Positions 1 through 10,770 of a stretch of DNA of 64,000 nucleotides are shown one piece after another; within the stretch, counting starts at the first letter, position 1; every line of letters starts with the position of its first letter. The position numbers and the translations under genes were made by a program. The stretch lies in assembly GCF_000330505.1 (NCBI RefSeq), contig NW_004440193.1, positions 13,709 through 77,708 of the forward strand, written 5' to 3'. The notes below the pieces were generated by a model that was given only the letters and a program-made list of their open reading frames with translations, made no database searches and was not told the DNA's origin. Source of the DNA: Entamoeba invadens IP1. Its lineage: Eukaryota > Evosea > Mastigamoebida > Endamoebidae.

Positions 1-1708
1 GTTTCTATTTATATTATTATAAATATCTTGGCTTCTGATACTCTGTGTTCTTAATTAATATTCACTAAAAATTCAATAAATATATCTTAGTCATTACACA
101 CACAACACACATTCGTGTGTAAGGTTTATTATGATTCAATTTACAAAAACTGCATTAAAACATGAAATTATTAATATTCTTTGTAATTCTTATATTATAT
201 GAAGTAAAAGTTATACAACCTTCTACTTTTTCAACATTAATACTTACAAATCATTGCAAATCATTAACAACTGTTTTTATAACGAAAATGCCGAATTTTA
301 ATGTTTAAATGCACCAAAATATTGTTGTTTTATATTTTTGATACATTTTGATTAAAACTATATCAATATAATTTAATGTATTATAAATAATAATACTGTT
401 ATAATATAAAATCCCATTATAATTTATTTTAGTTTATTCAAATAGTTATAAAGGAACATATCAAATATAATAGAATTCAATAAGCCTTACTACATATTTC
501 ATAATTAAGAGTATATTTGAATTCTAAGAAGGATTGGGACTACTATCCATTGGTATTTAGAAATTCAGTGGCTGTGATCCCAGTATATTATTATATTATT
601 AATTAATTATTAATTACACAAATAAAAAGCATTTTTTTATATTTTGTTTATTTTTTTGTTTTGAGACTTCACTTAAGGTTGTTGTAAAAGATAGTGTTTC
701 AGTTTTGAAATTAAGTTTTTTAAATTTTAAATGATAATGGTTTTATAAACTAAATACTTCTTATTTTACACATACTTTAAAAAATGGTATTTTTTTTCAA
801 ATAATAAAACAGTTTCTGTCAGTGCGTATTAATTGTAAAAAAGGTTTTTTATTATGATAAAACATACTATTAAAAAGATTTATTTTAACTGATCTATTTT
901 AAAAATAATGTAAACAACTATTAATTAATTTAAAAATCAACTATAAATATTTTGAGTTTTTTTAAACAAATAGAAAACAAAACTTTACAAATGTCAAATA
1001 ATTAACACAAGAAAATATCAGTTTTATGGTATTAACGACAAGTTATGGCTGTTCGGCGACTTTTGATATTACTGAGAAGTCGGCGACTTTTTGAGTCCCT
1101 TCAAAAGTCGCCAACTTCTTTTAGAACAAAATAACTATTAACTTTAATAAATTATACCATATTAATTATAGTCTCAAAAATGTGTAAAAACACAATAGTT
1201 GTTATAATTTGTTATATTATAATCATAGAAATATAATTTAAAAAATGATTTGAGAAGATATAATTGGGACTTAATTGTTTTATTTTATTTTTTAATAATA
1301 ATTATATTAAATTTATATGGTTGATTTTTTCAATTTCTTTTCCGTGATAAATGGTATTTTAAATAATTATTTAACTAAATATTTAGGTCAGCGACTTTAA
1401 AGACGACTAAAAGTCGGCGATTTTCAAAAGGACTGTGAAGTCGCCGAACAGCTATAAGCGTTCAACGATTATGTTACATAATACGTGCATTAACTCAAGA
1501 CAACTTTATGTAGCGCTTTTAAAGCATCATTCTATTAAATACGACACAATTAACTAATTAATAACATACTAATAAGTAATTAATATAATTACTAATACAA
1601 ACTTCATACGATAAACATGCCGATTTGAGAAGTAAAGTTATACAATGGCATCCTCAAATTAAAAAAACCAAACACGTTGAACAAAATCACTCTTTTCAAA
1701 CAAAACGA
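1..1708. other. AT-rich intergenic region
   Basis: No supportable gene is visible: all frames are short and the base composition is that of Entamoeba intergenic DNA. The one structured item is a TIR-bounded element at 1044-1456, listed separately. Confidence 0.6.
1044..1456. mobile_element. 413-bp miniature element with terminal inverted repeats, TA-flanked
   Basis: The left end reads TATGGCTGTTCGGCGACTT and the reverse complement of the right end reads TATAGCTGTTCGGCGACTT, one mismatch in 19. Imperfect similarity continues inward for about 70 bp through repeated GTCGGCGA-type words. The ends are GC-rich while the core (about 1130-1380) is very AT-rich with no ORF. TA dinucleotides flank both ends, which fits a Tc1/mariner-type non-autonomous element (MITE), but the superfamily is inference. 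No second copy is visible in this window. Confidence 0.6.
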
Positions 1709-2613
1709 TTAAATAAGGTAACATGCTTTCTTTTTTTTGTCTTGCTCCTTTCGTCCGATCTCGACTTGTTGTGCCCCACCAGTCTTGACGTCGCCACACA
1801 TCTTTTTTAACACTTCATCGATCACAAGTTGAAAAGCTTCGTTCACATACATCCCACTCTTCGCAGAGATCTCCATAAAATATACTCCTTGTGCCTTTGC
1901 AAACGACGCACCTTTCTCTGTTGGGACTTGTTTTGGCATGTCGCACTTGTTTCCAACTAACAGCCTGACAGCAGAGTTCGCCGTCTCTTTTGCAGTCTCC
2001 TCAAGCCACCCCTTGCAGTTGTCGAATGTCCTCACATCAGTGCAGTCGTAGACCACAATCACTCCATGTGACCCTCTTGATGTTAATTATTAATTATTAG
2101 TTTAATTACTTATAATTATAGTTTAGAGCCTCTATCATATGAATTTGTAATATCAAAGGCAAACCGGTAATATGACTGTGTGATCGTGTGAAACTTTTCT
2201 TGTCCAGCTAGACCTCAGTTAATAACTCAGTGACACACAATTAGTTTTTGTATAGTAATTATATGGTTAAATCGAATAAATAGAAAAACTTGCAAACCAG
2301 TGTCCCACTACAAGTCAATACTCTTTTCTTGATGTGATGGTACTCATTTCAAGTTATTGCAATAAACGTGATTTAAAAACAAACAATTTGTATTTTAAGC
2401 TTCTTTCCATTTTGCTCCATTTTTTTAACCTATCAATTAGTCGTGTTTTCGATATTATATCACTGACAAAGAAACCTTAAAATCAACTCCGACAGTCGTG
2501 ATAAATTCATCAGTATATGTCCCATCAGTGTAACGCAATAAGATCGATGTTTTACCCACAGCCGTATCCCCGATAATTAAAAATTTAAGAAGATGGTCCA
2601 CTTTTTCAGTCAT
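1709..2613 (-). CDS. Rab-family small GTPase, five exons including a 10-nt microexon
   Basis: Spliced protein of 200 aa. Exons in transcript order are 2613-2476, 2429-2385, 2307-2298 (10 nt), 2207-2165 and 2075-1709. All joins keep frame. Four introns open with GTTTC or GTTTG; three end in TAG and the last in AAG. G-box motifs in order are GDTAVGKTS (P-loop, about 15-23), TTVGVDF (switch I), WDTAGQEKF (switch II, split over exons 3 and 4), GNKCD and SAK. The protein ends CYLI, a CAAX-type prenylation box rather than the usual Rab CC, so geranylgeranylation by a CAAX transferase is possible. It should act in vesicle traffic. Exon 1 is 46 codons, as in the sibling Rab at 33658-34372. The exact subfamily is unclear. 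Confidence 0.88.
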
Positions 2614-3242
2614 CGCCTTCTTTTTCAGTTTCCCTGTTCGAAGAAAGAAGGGCTGTATGGTTCATTGTTAATTTATGTATAATTAATTGGTAGTTATGTA
2701 TTTATATTATTAATTTTATAAAGTTTTTAATTATAACATTAATTCGACTTTGTTCGGGTAGTTGTATAGTTTCAATATGTTATTAATACTATAATACAAC
2801 CGTTTTAAATGATAGTTTAAACGGAAATAATTTATTCAATTGTTTTTATTTTTTTTAAATTTTAATATTTCTTATTCCTATAAAATAAAAAAATCCAACT
2901 GTTGTAATTATTTATAACTAGGATTTATCTGCCACAGTGTGGCAAAATACTTAATTATATAATTATTTAATAATATAATTTAAATATTAATAAATTATTT
3001 GTTTAATTAACATTGACAATCTCCATCACCTCTACAAATATAAAATGTTTTTTGAAGAAAGTCAACCTTTAAGCTACTGTCTGTGCGTCTCCATATCACC
3101 CACTTTCCTTATTTATACTGGGTGAACACGAATGTAGATCCACTCCAATAAAAAAACTGGAAAGTGATGTATGGATACACAATTTTACATATTACAAAAT
3201 ATATAATTTTATATATTATATAATATAATATTATATAATTTA
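2614..3242. other. Intergenic region with decayed transposon relic
   Basis: This stretch lies between a Rab start and the end of the eIF5A inverted repeat. It is mostly AT-rich. A 15-nt perfect palindrome TGCCACAGTGTGGCA lies at 2930-2944. The GC-richer patch 3010-3180 resembles the Mutator-like element at 21389-21835 and is listed separately. No gene is seen. Confidence 0.5.
3010..3180. mobile_element. Decayed relative of the 21.4-kb Mutator-like miniature element
   Basis: Words shared in order with the reverse complement of 21389-21835 are ACATTGAC, then CACCT, then GTTTTTTGAAG.AAGTC (3047-3063), then TGTGCGTC and CATATCACCCACTTTCC (3082-3108). A degenerate inverted partner, GGAAAGTGATGTATGGATAC, lies at 3159-3178, as in the full element. 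Clear target duplications are no longer visible, and the copy stops just outside the eIF5A repeat arm. Confidence 0.5.
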
Positions 3243-3423
3243 TATAATAATAAGTGCAAATATAAGACTTTATTCTTGTGCAGTCTATGACACTTAAGTG
3301 ATAGACAAGACACACTATTATTTGTGTTATTATACAAAAACATTAATAAATAACATATTTTGTGTATTTTATAGAAACCAGAAATAGAAAGAGAAAGGTA
3401 GAAATAGTTAGTTGATTAATTGA

Positions 3424-3894
3424 TCAAAGTTTGTCTTCCTTTGCCTCAACAACTTGCTCGACATCACCGTACTTCTGGACAACACAGACGACACTGTCCT
3501 TGTCAGCCATCAGCATTGCAATTTGCTTTCCACACTCATCACTTTGCATCTTCAAATCGTTTCGTGTTTGTCCATCAGCACCAAGAAGACTCAAATACCC
3601 GTCTTCAATGTCAATGATTGTGTATTCGCTTCGTGTGACAATTGGGACAAGCACGTCTGCGTGTGCTGGACACCCGTAGACAAGACGCTTTCCATTGAAG
3701 ATGTCGATTCCAACAAGGGTCACTTTAGCATGTCCATGTTTCCCAACTTTTGTCTTGTTGTAACTGATGATTTTGCATGGGCTTTTCTCAATCACAACAA
3801 GTCCACCCACTTTCAGACATCCCGCCTTTGATGGGTAATACGGCTTTGAATTGCTTTCAAAGACTTGAAACTCGCTACACTCAACTGCTTCCAT
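3424..3894 (-). CDS. eIF5A: Translation initiation factor eIF5A, copy A
   Basis: Single-exon 156-aa protein. eIF5A binds the ribosome and helps elongation and termination at difficult peptide bonds; it needs hypusine on one lysine. The hypusination loop GKHGHAK is intact with the acceptor Lys at residue 52. The N-terminal SH3-like barrel (about 20-85) and C-terminal OB fold (about 86-150) are both present, and length is normal for the family (about 155-160). The predicted protein is identical to the copy at 15108-15578. A TATA-like GTATATAAAGG sits 25-35 nt upstream of the ATG. The gene points outward from the inverted repeat pair. Confidence 0.97.
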   Translation of the reverse strand: MEAVECSEFQVFESNSKPYYPSKAGCLKVGGLVVIEKSPCKIISYNKTKVGKHGHAKVTLVGIDIFNGKRLVYGCPAHADVLVPIVTRSEYTIIDIEDGYLSLLGADGQTRNDLKMQSDECGKQIAMLMADKDSVVCVVQKYGDVEQVVEAKEDKL

Positions 3895-3918
3895 TTGGTG
3901 GTGATCAAAGTTGTTGCG

Positions 3919-3929
3919 CCTTTATATAC
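3919..3929 (-). promoter_or_regulatory. TATA-like core promoter of eIF5A copy A
   Basis: GTATATAAAGG on the minus strand, about 25-35 nt upstream of the ATG at 3894. It resembles the Entamoeba core TATA element (GTATTTAAAG). The same box occurs in copy B at 15073-15083. Confidence 0.55.
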
Positions 3930-4276
3930 TGCAGGACATCATCATCAACCAAATCTCTTTTTGATCAACAGGTATGGTCAATGCACACAATTTCTGTCAC
4001 AAATAAGACTGAAAATACGGCAAATGCACCAATGTGTCAATTTGAAATGTCAGCACACCAGCCAAGAATGATAGTTCGCCCTCAACTCGCCTTCTCTTTT
4101 GTTCGTTTTGGAAAATACAGCCAATCAAATCCGTGTGAGGGCGTTCTATTTATATCCCCCCTCAACTCGTTGCGTTTTTATCGTATTTATTGTATCTTTG
4201 TGAAGTCTGTCTTCTATCATATCTTATAACACTTCATTTATTTATTATTACTATACTATCTAATTATAATTATAAT

Positions 4277-5167
4277 TAAAACTATAATAAAATATTAAAA
4301 TGTAAATTATTTATTATTTTTATATATAAAACTATTAAACATTTAATTTTTTATTTATTTGATAAAATATATGATTTGAATTAGATCTTTAAAAAAAATA
4401 TTATAAAGTGTAGTTTTAACAAGTAAAAATAGATCAATTAATTTGTTTTTATAATTAAAATAATAAATAATTTATTTAATTATTATTGTTAAAACATCCA
4501 AATAAAGAAATTAGACATTTTAAATTATATTCTGAAGTTTTTTTATTTTTTTTAAGTAATTATAAATAACATTAGTAAAAACCAATATAAATATATTATG
4601 AATTTATATAATATATTTTAATAAATTTTTAAGTATTTACATGTAATTTTATTTTTAACTCAATAAAAGTTGTTTTATTTTCAAGATTATTATTATTTTT
4701 TTGGTAATAAAAAAACTATTTCATTATGTTATAGTACTAATTTTTTGACATATTTCACCATGTGTATCTCAAAAAAGAAATAATTGAATTCGGCACTTTT
4801 ATCTTCGTTATACCAAAACAAATTGAAATATAGATTTGTATTAACAAAGCAATTAACAAAGCTATTATAATTTGATATAAAAAAATCCCGTTTAAAAATT
4901 TAACCAAATTACAACAAATATTTTGAAAATGAAAGGACAAGATTATTTATACAGATAAAAACTATAATTAAACTATATAAAATAGTACTCCAACACCCAA
5001 CAAAGGAGTTTGCCAAAATTGGTAATAACTTACCACTTCTGTTGCTGTTTTAAGAGCAAAAATAGCCATCGAGTGAATAATGCTGTTTCCACCATTCAAA
5101 TTAAAAACGCCCCAATTGAAACTCTCGATTTTTAGAATTTGCTTCAAAAGTTCTCAAAAAACAGTTC
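4277..5167. other. AT-rich intergenic region
   Basis: This lies between the eIF5A repeat arm and the RhoGAP first exon. I see long A/T runs and short, non-coding-looking frames, with no repeat family or RNA gene. Confidence 0.5.
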
Positions 5168-6301
5168 ATGGGTGGTTCAAAATCGAAGCCCATTAGTTTG
5201 TTGTTAACTTATTGTATTAATGTGTAACACGATAACTCTTTCTCTCTTTATTTACATGATTCATTGCGCGTCGATACGATTTCATACAATATTTTGTTTT
5301 CAATTCTTTCAATTAGCAAAGACGTCCACCACCAGAACTAGAAATGAATTAATAACAAATAATTAACTCCATTAATTGTTTTACTCTCTTTCAAATTCAA
5401 ACAACGAAATGAGGACTGACCAGTAGACTACGCACAAATCAATTTATCGACAAAACAGATCGACCTGACCTACACGACAACGTCACAACCGTTCACTATT
5501 CAGAACGACAGCGAGACCAAAATCAAATACTCAGTCGACGACTATACCACTGCAGACTACACAATCACATTTGCCCCTAAGAGTGGGCAAGTCTCCCCAC
5601 ATACTCCTCATCGGATTACAGTGACCGTCGTCTTCAAGCAAAAAGTGAATGTTGTTGTCCCCTTTTCAATGCACATCGCAGCAAAGAGTGAGACGTTTAA
5701 CGTCCGACTTCGTGGGGAGGACGGGGTCTTTGGAGTCGACCCAAGTGATTTAGAGTGGGTGACTGCAGACGACCATCACCTCCCAAAGCCACTTTCCGTC
5801 TTAAACGAGAATTTTATGCGTTTGGATGGCTTCAGGAGTGAAGGGGTTTTCCGGTTGGCTGGGCAGTCTTTTTTGATGAAAGAGATGAAAGGTGCAATGA
5901 ACACGTCGAAAGGCGAGTTGGTCATTGAAAAGGACTTTTCGATCAACGAAGTCGCGAACTTAATTAAACTTTGGTTCAGAGAATTACCAACTCTGTGTTT
6001 GAACCCACTTTCTTCTACACAAATCCAGGCACCTAGTATCGAGGAATGCTGGAATGGGTATTGCACGTTGCCTCAAATGAATCGAGACTTGTTGGATTGG
6101 CTCTTCGCTCTTTTAATCAAAGTCTCAAAACATAAGGACGAGAACAAAATGACACTGCAGAACCTCGCTATTGTCGTCGCTCCTAATTTGTACGAGGCAA
6201 ATTCTAGAGATCAAATGGAAATGATGATGATGTCCCAAAAAGCTGTACAATTCGTTCACAACGTCCTCTTGCACTTCGAACAAACAGTACAAACGGTTTA
6301 A
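5168..6301 (+). CDS. RhoGAP-domain protein with MSP/ASH-like N-terminal domain
   Basis: Model of 300 aa: exon 1 5168-5195 (28 nt), intron 5196-5426 (GTTTGTTG...CAGTAG), exon 2 5427-6301. Exon 2 is open only from 5420, so an upstream exon is needed. The proposed exon begins MGGSKSKP and joins in frame. That N terminus fits the MGxxxS myristoylation pattern. Residues about 12-100 look like a beta-rich MSP/ASH fold (ITFAPKSGQVSPHTP). The RhoGAP domain follows (about 125-295) with the arginine-finger segment EGVFRLAG and later IVVAPNLYE. It should stimulate GTP hydrolysis by Rho/Rac proteins in actin control. An ASH-RhoGAP pair recalls the OCRL C terminus without the phosphatase. Confidence is high for the RhoGAP and moderate for exon 1. 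Confidence 0.82.
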
Positions 6302-6785
6302 TGATGTTGTAAGTATTTTCGTTCTTTCCTTTCAACGTTTTTTGGCTCCTTGTGGTGGGTTATCGGATTTTGATGACCTGGAAAATCTATTGAATTTTGT
6401 ATTTGAATCCCGATATATATTAATGATTTTTTTTAATTAAAATAGTATACATTCTAGTTCATTAGAATTGTTGTGCGATTTAATTTAAAAAGTAAAAAAA
6501 CATCAAAGTTTTTTAATTTACAAATTTTTACTGGAATATATTTTCACTGTTGTTGTATTTTTTTCTTTGATATTAAGTGAAATATAATATATATTTAATA
6601 TAAACCTTTGAAATTAAGGAAAATTATTCTATAAATACCAAATTCCCCGTTTTTTAAACCACTTAAATGTTGTTTGATGTTATTTGAAGTGTTAAAAGTT
6701 GAGACATTATTTCATATCAAGTGTTTAAAATAACAAATTTTAAGAGTTTTAAAATAGAATAAAGTAATTATTTAGTTGTTGAGAG
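6302..6785. other. Intergenic region between convergent genes
   Basis: An AT-rich spacer between the 3' ends of the RhoGAP gene and the methyltransferase gene. I see no structure or gene in it. Confidence 0.5.
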
Positions 6786-7475
6786 TCACTCCTCCTTTTT
6801 TGAACTCATTCTTTTTGCTTTGTCTGCTTTGTCTTTATTGGCATAAATCTGTTCAGTATACGGCTGTTCTACAAGATAAGAAAAGACGACATATACCATC
6901 ACAGAGAAAATGGACAAAATGAGACCTGTTGACGTGCGATAATGAAGTGCAGAGCTGAAGAAGAGCATAGCACCACCGGTGTACATAGGGTGTGGGACAG
7001 TTCCGTCAAACGGGAATTTAGTGATCATTCTTTCTATGAATTCTTTTCGTTGTCTTCACTTAGATAATAAAAATAAAACAAACTCATCAAACAAAAATCC
7101 AAAGCAGTCACCTTCATATGTACCTTTGAACCCAAGTCTCATAAAAGATGAAAGGGATAATACCCATCCAGCAATGAAAAGTGGGTAAGCAAGGCAATCC
7201 ATCACAATAGGTACTGAATTCATGAAATTGTCTATAGCCGGGAACATAGGGACAGAGTAGATGCAAGCCAAATAGTAGAATACATTTCTTATGATTTGCA
7301 TAAAAATGATAATAAACATCACTAGTCTATACCCATTCTCTTTGTTCCCTTTAAATAAAGCACTGATCTTACCACTGTTATATTCAAGGTGTCCAAGTGT
7401 GTTCCAAACGGATGGAGAAGCAAAGATGAGAAAAGCAGAAATTGTTGCATACCCGTCCATCACAAAGTCGAACAT
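6786..7475 (-). CDS. Phosphatidylethanolamine N-methyltransferase-like membrane enzyme
   Basis: Spliced 211-aa protein: exon 1 7475-7084, intron 7083-7030 (GTTTG...AAAG, 54 nt), exon 2 7029-6786. The CATAG acceptor 4 nt earlier would shift frame, so the AAAG site is chosen. The join gives DEMITKFPF followed by VPHPMYTGG, matching the conserved FPF...NPMY region of PEMT/phospholipid methyltransferases. The later EQPYTEQIY matches the family's EGPFTAxIY motif. Four membrane segments are predicted, as expected for an ER enzyme methylating phosphatidylethanolamine towards phosphatidylcholine with S-adenosylmethionine. The C terminus is Lys-rich (KDKADKAKRMSSKKEE). Length is close to that of animal PEMT (about 200 aa). 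Confidence 0.85.
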
Positions 7476-9071
7476 TGTCTTGGTTATGTGATCTTCACTG
7501 ACTTATATATCAAACACAAACTATATAAAACTATATCTAAACTATTGAAAGAAACAAGAGTAACAATGAAAAGGGCTGTTTGTGAAAAAGGACATTGTCT
7601 AAGCAAAAATGGATATAAAATCAAATGTGGCGAATTGTTTTTTGATGTTTTTTGAAAGAGAATTTCTTCCGTAGTTTTTAAAAAATGTTTTACAACTTCC
7701 CATTTTTTAGAGATATTGTGGTGTGTTATAAACATAAATAATGACCAACTATATGAGTTTAAACCCAAATACTCTTGTGGAGTATTCTAAGGCATTTGGG
7801 CTTTTTTAATAACAATTTCAGCGATAGTTAAATAAATTTTATCGTGATGGTTTTGGTTTGTAAGAAATATAATTTATTTTATTATTGATAATAGTTATAT
7901 ATTTAAGTTTGTTTTTAATCAACTTGATTGGTTGGCCTTTCTATGGGCATTTTGGACTGTTAATTGTGCTGTTCGGTTGGGTGTTTTATTTATTTTAATA
8001 GGCATTTCCTTCTTTTTGGTAAAACAGAAAAAAAGGGTATTAATTATTAATAATTATTGTCAAGTAAATATATAAAATAAGTCACCAATTATGAAATAAT
8101 TACACTAATATAATAAACCATAAACACAACAAATATCCATGTTTAATATTACAAACTACAATTTAACTATATGATATTATAAGTATTTAATAATAATATC
8201 AATATGAACACTTTTGGGAAGAAATAATGAAAATGACGAATTATTTTTTGAGTTGTGTTTTTTCAAGTTGAAAAATAGATGCAAATTTTATTTAAAAAAA
8301 AATGACAGATTACACTTTTGTTAACAAAATGTATTTCGCATATTATATCTGATTTTATATAAAAATATATTTTTTTTATCTGTTACCTTTTACAAAACTT
8401 TTTTTTTTGTCTTTATAAATGTTATTTCAAAAATAAATCATCATTTTATCAACTTTCATAAAGTATTTTTTTATTTATCCAAAATATAATATCCCGATTT
8501 ATTTGATAAAAATATGTCACAAAAAATTATTGTAAGTGTTCAAAATTTATCGATTACAATCTCATCATCACGCTTCACGTTTGAAAAAAACTAAATAATA
8601 TTATTAAATTGAGGAAATAAAAAAACCTGAAAACTTGGTGTGAAAAAATTTTTCATAAAAGTGTCCATACTATTGTGTTGTATAATAAATTAAATTGGAA
8701 TTAATAGTTAAAAACAACTATTATAAATAATATATAGTTGGATCTAGAATTTTTTAGTGAATTTTCTTCGAATTTGGAATTATTATTTCATTAGCTTAAT
8801 TTTTTTTATTATTTCGACCCAAAAGTGTATGAATACGATCATAGTAATGAATTAAATTTCAAAAGTGTTTGTTATTTTTGATAAAACAAAGTAGTTCAAC
8901 AGATTTGTGAAATTAAAGAGATTTAGAAACTAATTATACATGAATAATAATCCCAACCTTTTGATGAAGAAAAAGAAGAGTCCAAGAACTAAAGAGAAAT
9001 AAGAAGAACAAAAAACTTTTCGAACAGCTTTTCAAATAAAAAACTAGAAAAAACTGGAAACTCCAGAAGAT
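7476..9071. other. AT-rich intergenic region
   Basis: 1.6 kb between divergent genes (PEMT-like and Rab7-like). Homopolymer runs dominate. No ORF with coding character, repeat copy or RNA gene was recognised. Confidence 0.5.
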
Positions 9072-9980
9072 ATGAACCCAAGTCGCAAGAAGAAAAATCT
9101 GTATAAAATCATCATCTTAGGGGATTCAGGGTTTGTTGCTTAGTTGTTAATAATTGCTCATTAATTAATTACGACATTATAGCAGTGTTTTAAAATAAAA
9201 ATTTTTCAAAAAAATATCAATACACCGTTACGTTTTTAGTTCTTTTTAGTTTACATTATTTTTACTTATCGTCGAATTCCATCTGTTAAAAGACAATAAG
9301 AGTTTTGGTGGTATTTATCGAAGTATAAAAAAATTAATATTCATCTACAGTGTTGGGAAGACTTCTCTACTCAACCAATATGTCACCAAACAGTTTTCGA
9401 GTCAGTACAAAGCAACAATAGGTGCTGATTTTATGACCAAGGATATCACTATCAATGAAAAACAGTCCTCCCTTCAAATTGTTTGTTTCATTAAATTTTT
9501 CATGCATTCATAATAACCAAAAATGAGACAATAAAACTTATCTATTAGTGGGATACAGCAGGGCACGAACGTTTTGCATCGTTTGGAACAGCCTTCTATC
9601 GAGGCGCTGATGTCTGTATGTTGGTGTGTGACGTGACAGTAGTCGAGTCGTTCGAGCACTTGGAAGTGTGGCGGAAGGAGTTCATTAGCGGAGGAAACCC
9701 TAGCGATCCGGAGACATTCCCTTATGTCGTGATCGCCAACAAAGTCGACTGCGAACCCGCCAACCGCGCGGTGTCAACTGAACAGCTTCGTCAATGGTGC
9801 GTGACAAGCGGGTATGAGTACTTCGAGTGCTCCGCAAAGACGGGATGGAACGTTGACTCGGCTTTCACAAAGGCGGCAACACTCGTCGCGTCAAGACAAA
9901 AAGATGTACCTCAACAGGAACCACTCCCTTCAGTGCAAATCGATTTACAAGAACAACCAAAGAAAACGGGATGCTGCTAA
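9072..9980 (+). CDS. Rab7-like small GTPase
   Basis: Spliced 206-aa protein: exon 1 9072-9130, intron to 9350 (220 nt, GTTTGTTG...ACAG), exon 2 9351-9480, intron to 9548 (GTTTGTTT...TTAG), exon 3 9549-9980. Motifs are GDSGVGKTS (P-loop, split by intron 1 inside the glycine codon), ATIGADF (switch I), WDTAGHERF (switch II), NKVD, and [14 protein letters not shown] (G5). The C-terminal GCC is a double-cysteine prenylation signal. Rab7 proteins direct late endosome, phagosome and lysosome traffic; the KATIGADF and GWNVDSAF segments support Rab7 over Rab5 or Rab1. The second intron sits exactly before WDTAG, the same place as in the other two Rabs of this window. Confidence 0.9.
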
Positions 9981-10770
9981 GTCCATGTTTTAATTCAACT
10001 TTTATGATTTCGTTTCGTTGGAATAATTCATTTATAACTTTTTTACTATATTTTATATGGTTATTATTATCATGTTTTTCTTGACACTTCAAATTATATT
10101 GAACAAAATTCAAGTGGTTGAAAAATCGGGAAATCTCGAGTTTATTAAATATATTTCCAGTTTTTTAAATATTTATTATTTGAAAAACTATACAAAAGCT
10201 AAAAATGGTAAAACATCAAAAAATTACTTTATATCCCTGTAAAAACAGGTCAATTTAAAAACAACGGAATTATTCTAAGTGTTAATCTATATCATCATCT
10301 TTTTTTTGAAAATTGTCATTGGTTATTAATTATTATTTTATTAAAACAAAATCTATTAGTCAGTAAATCATAAAAAAATGATTATTCAAATTTTACTTTT
10401 TTATTAAGAACAAATGAACTATATAATTACTATATATTTTAATTCAAACTAATAGTTATTATTATTAAACTATAAAACAACTATATTAATGACAGTGTCA
10501 AATAACTATGATTGACGTTTCAAAATACAATTCAACTTATTTCTCAAGTAAAAAGGTTACAATTTTTAACCTTTTTACTTGAAAAGAAAAAAGCGAAATT
10601 CAATAGTAAAATTATAGTAAAATTATAATAAAATTGTTATAAAGAATATTTATTATTTATTCACAAAATACAATGAAAAATAAAGAATCAAATAAAAAAG
10701 TGACTGAAGAGATAGACAATCGATTCTTTTATTGTTGTAACAGAAAAATTACTTGAAATATGACAATATT
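9981..10770. other. Intergenic region with TTAA-type miniature element copy 1
   Basis: An AT-rich spacer between same-strand genes. It contains a degenerate copy of a dispersed 205-bp element (10081-10285). The rest shows no gene. Confidence 0.5.
10081..10285. mobile_element. 205-bp TTAA-flanked miniature element, copy 1 (degenerate)
   Basis: It shares with copies at 25939 and 32668 the words GAACAAAATTCAAGTGGT, AAAATCGGGAAATCTCGAGT, ATATCCCTG.AAAAACAGG and the terminal AAGTGTTAA. The left end (TTGACACTTC) has decayed from TTAACACTTT. It lies 100 bp past the Rab7-like stop. Confidence 0.75.

Larger units (their letters stand above)
3243..4276. repeat. Left arm of perfect 1,034-bp inverted repeat (eIF5A copy A)
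   Basis: Every base appears to match the reverse complement of 14726-15759; paired coordinates sum to 19002 along the whole arm with no indel. The arm holds the whole eIF5A gene, about 180 bp downstream and about 380 bp upstream. Sequence on either side of the arm is unrelated between copies. Confidence 0.95.

Noticed and set aside
3454..4229. Long frames antisense to eIF5A (125 and 150 codons), repeated at 14773-15548
   Set aside because: They are reverse-strand readings of the eIF5A gene and its promoter, preserved only because the repeat arms are identical.
5161..5195. Hairpin-like CATGGG...CCCATT near a T-arm-like GGTTCAAAATC
   Set aside because: No acceptor stem, D arm or anticodon arm could be formed, so it is not a tRNA.
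7030..7038. CATAG splice acceptor in the methyltransferase gene
   Set aside because: It shifts the frame into an early stop. The AAAG site four bases on keeps the frame and aligns to the family.
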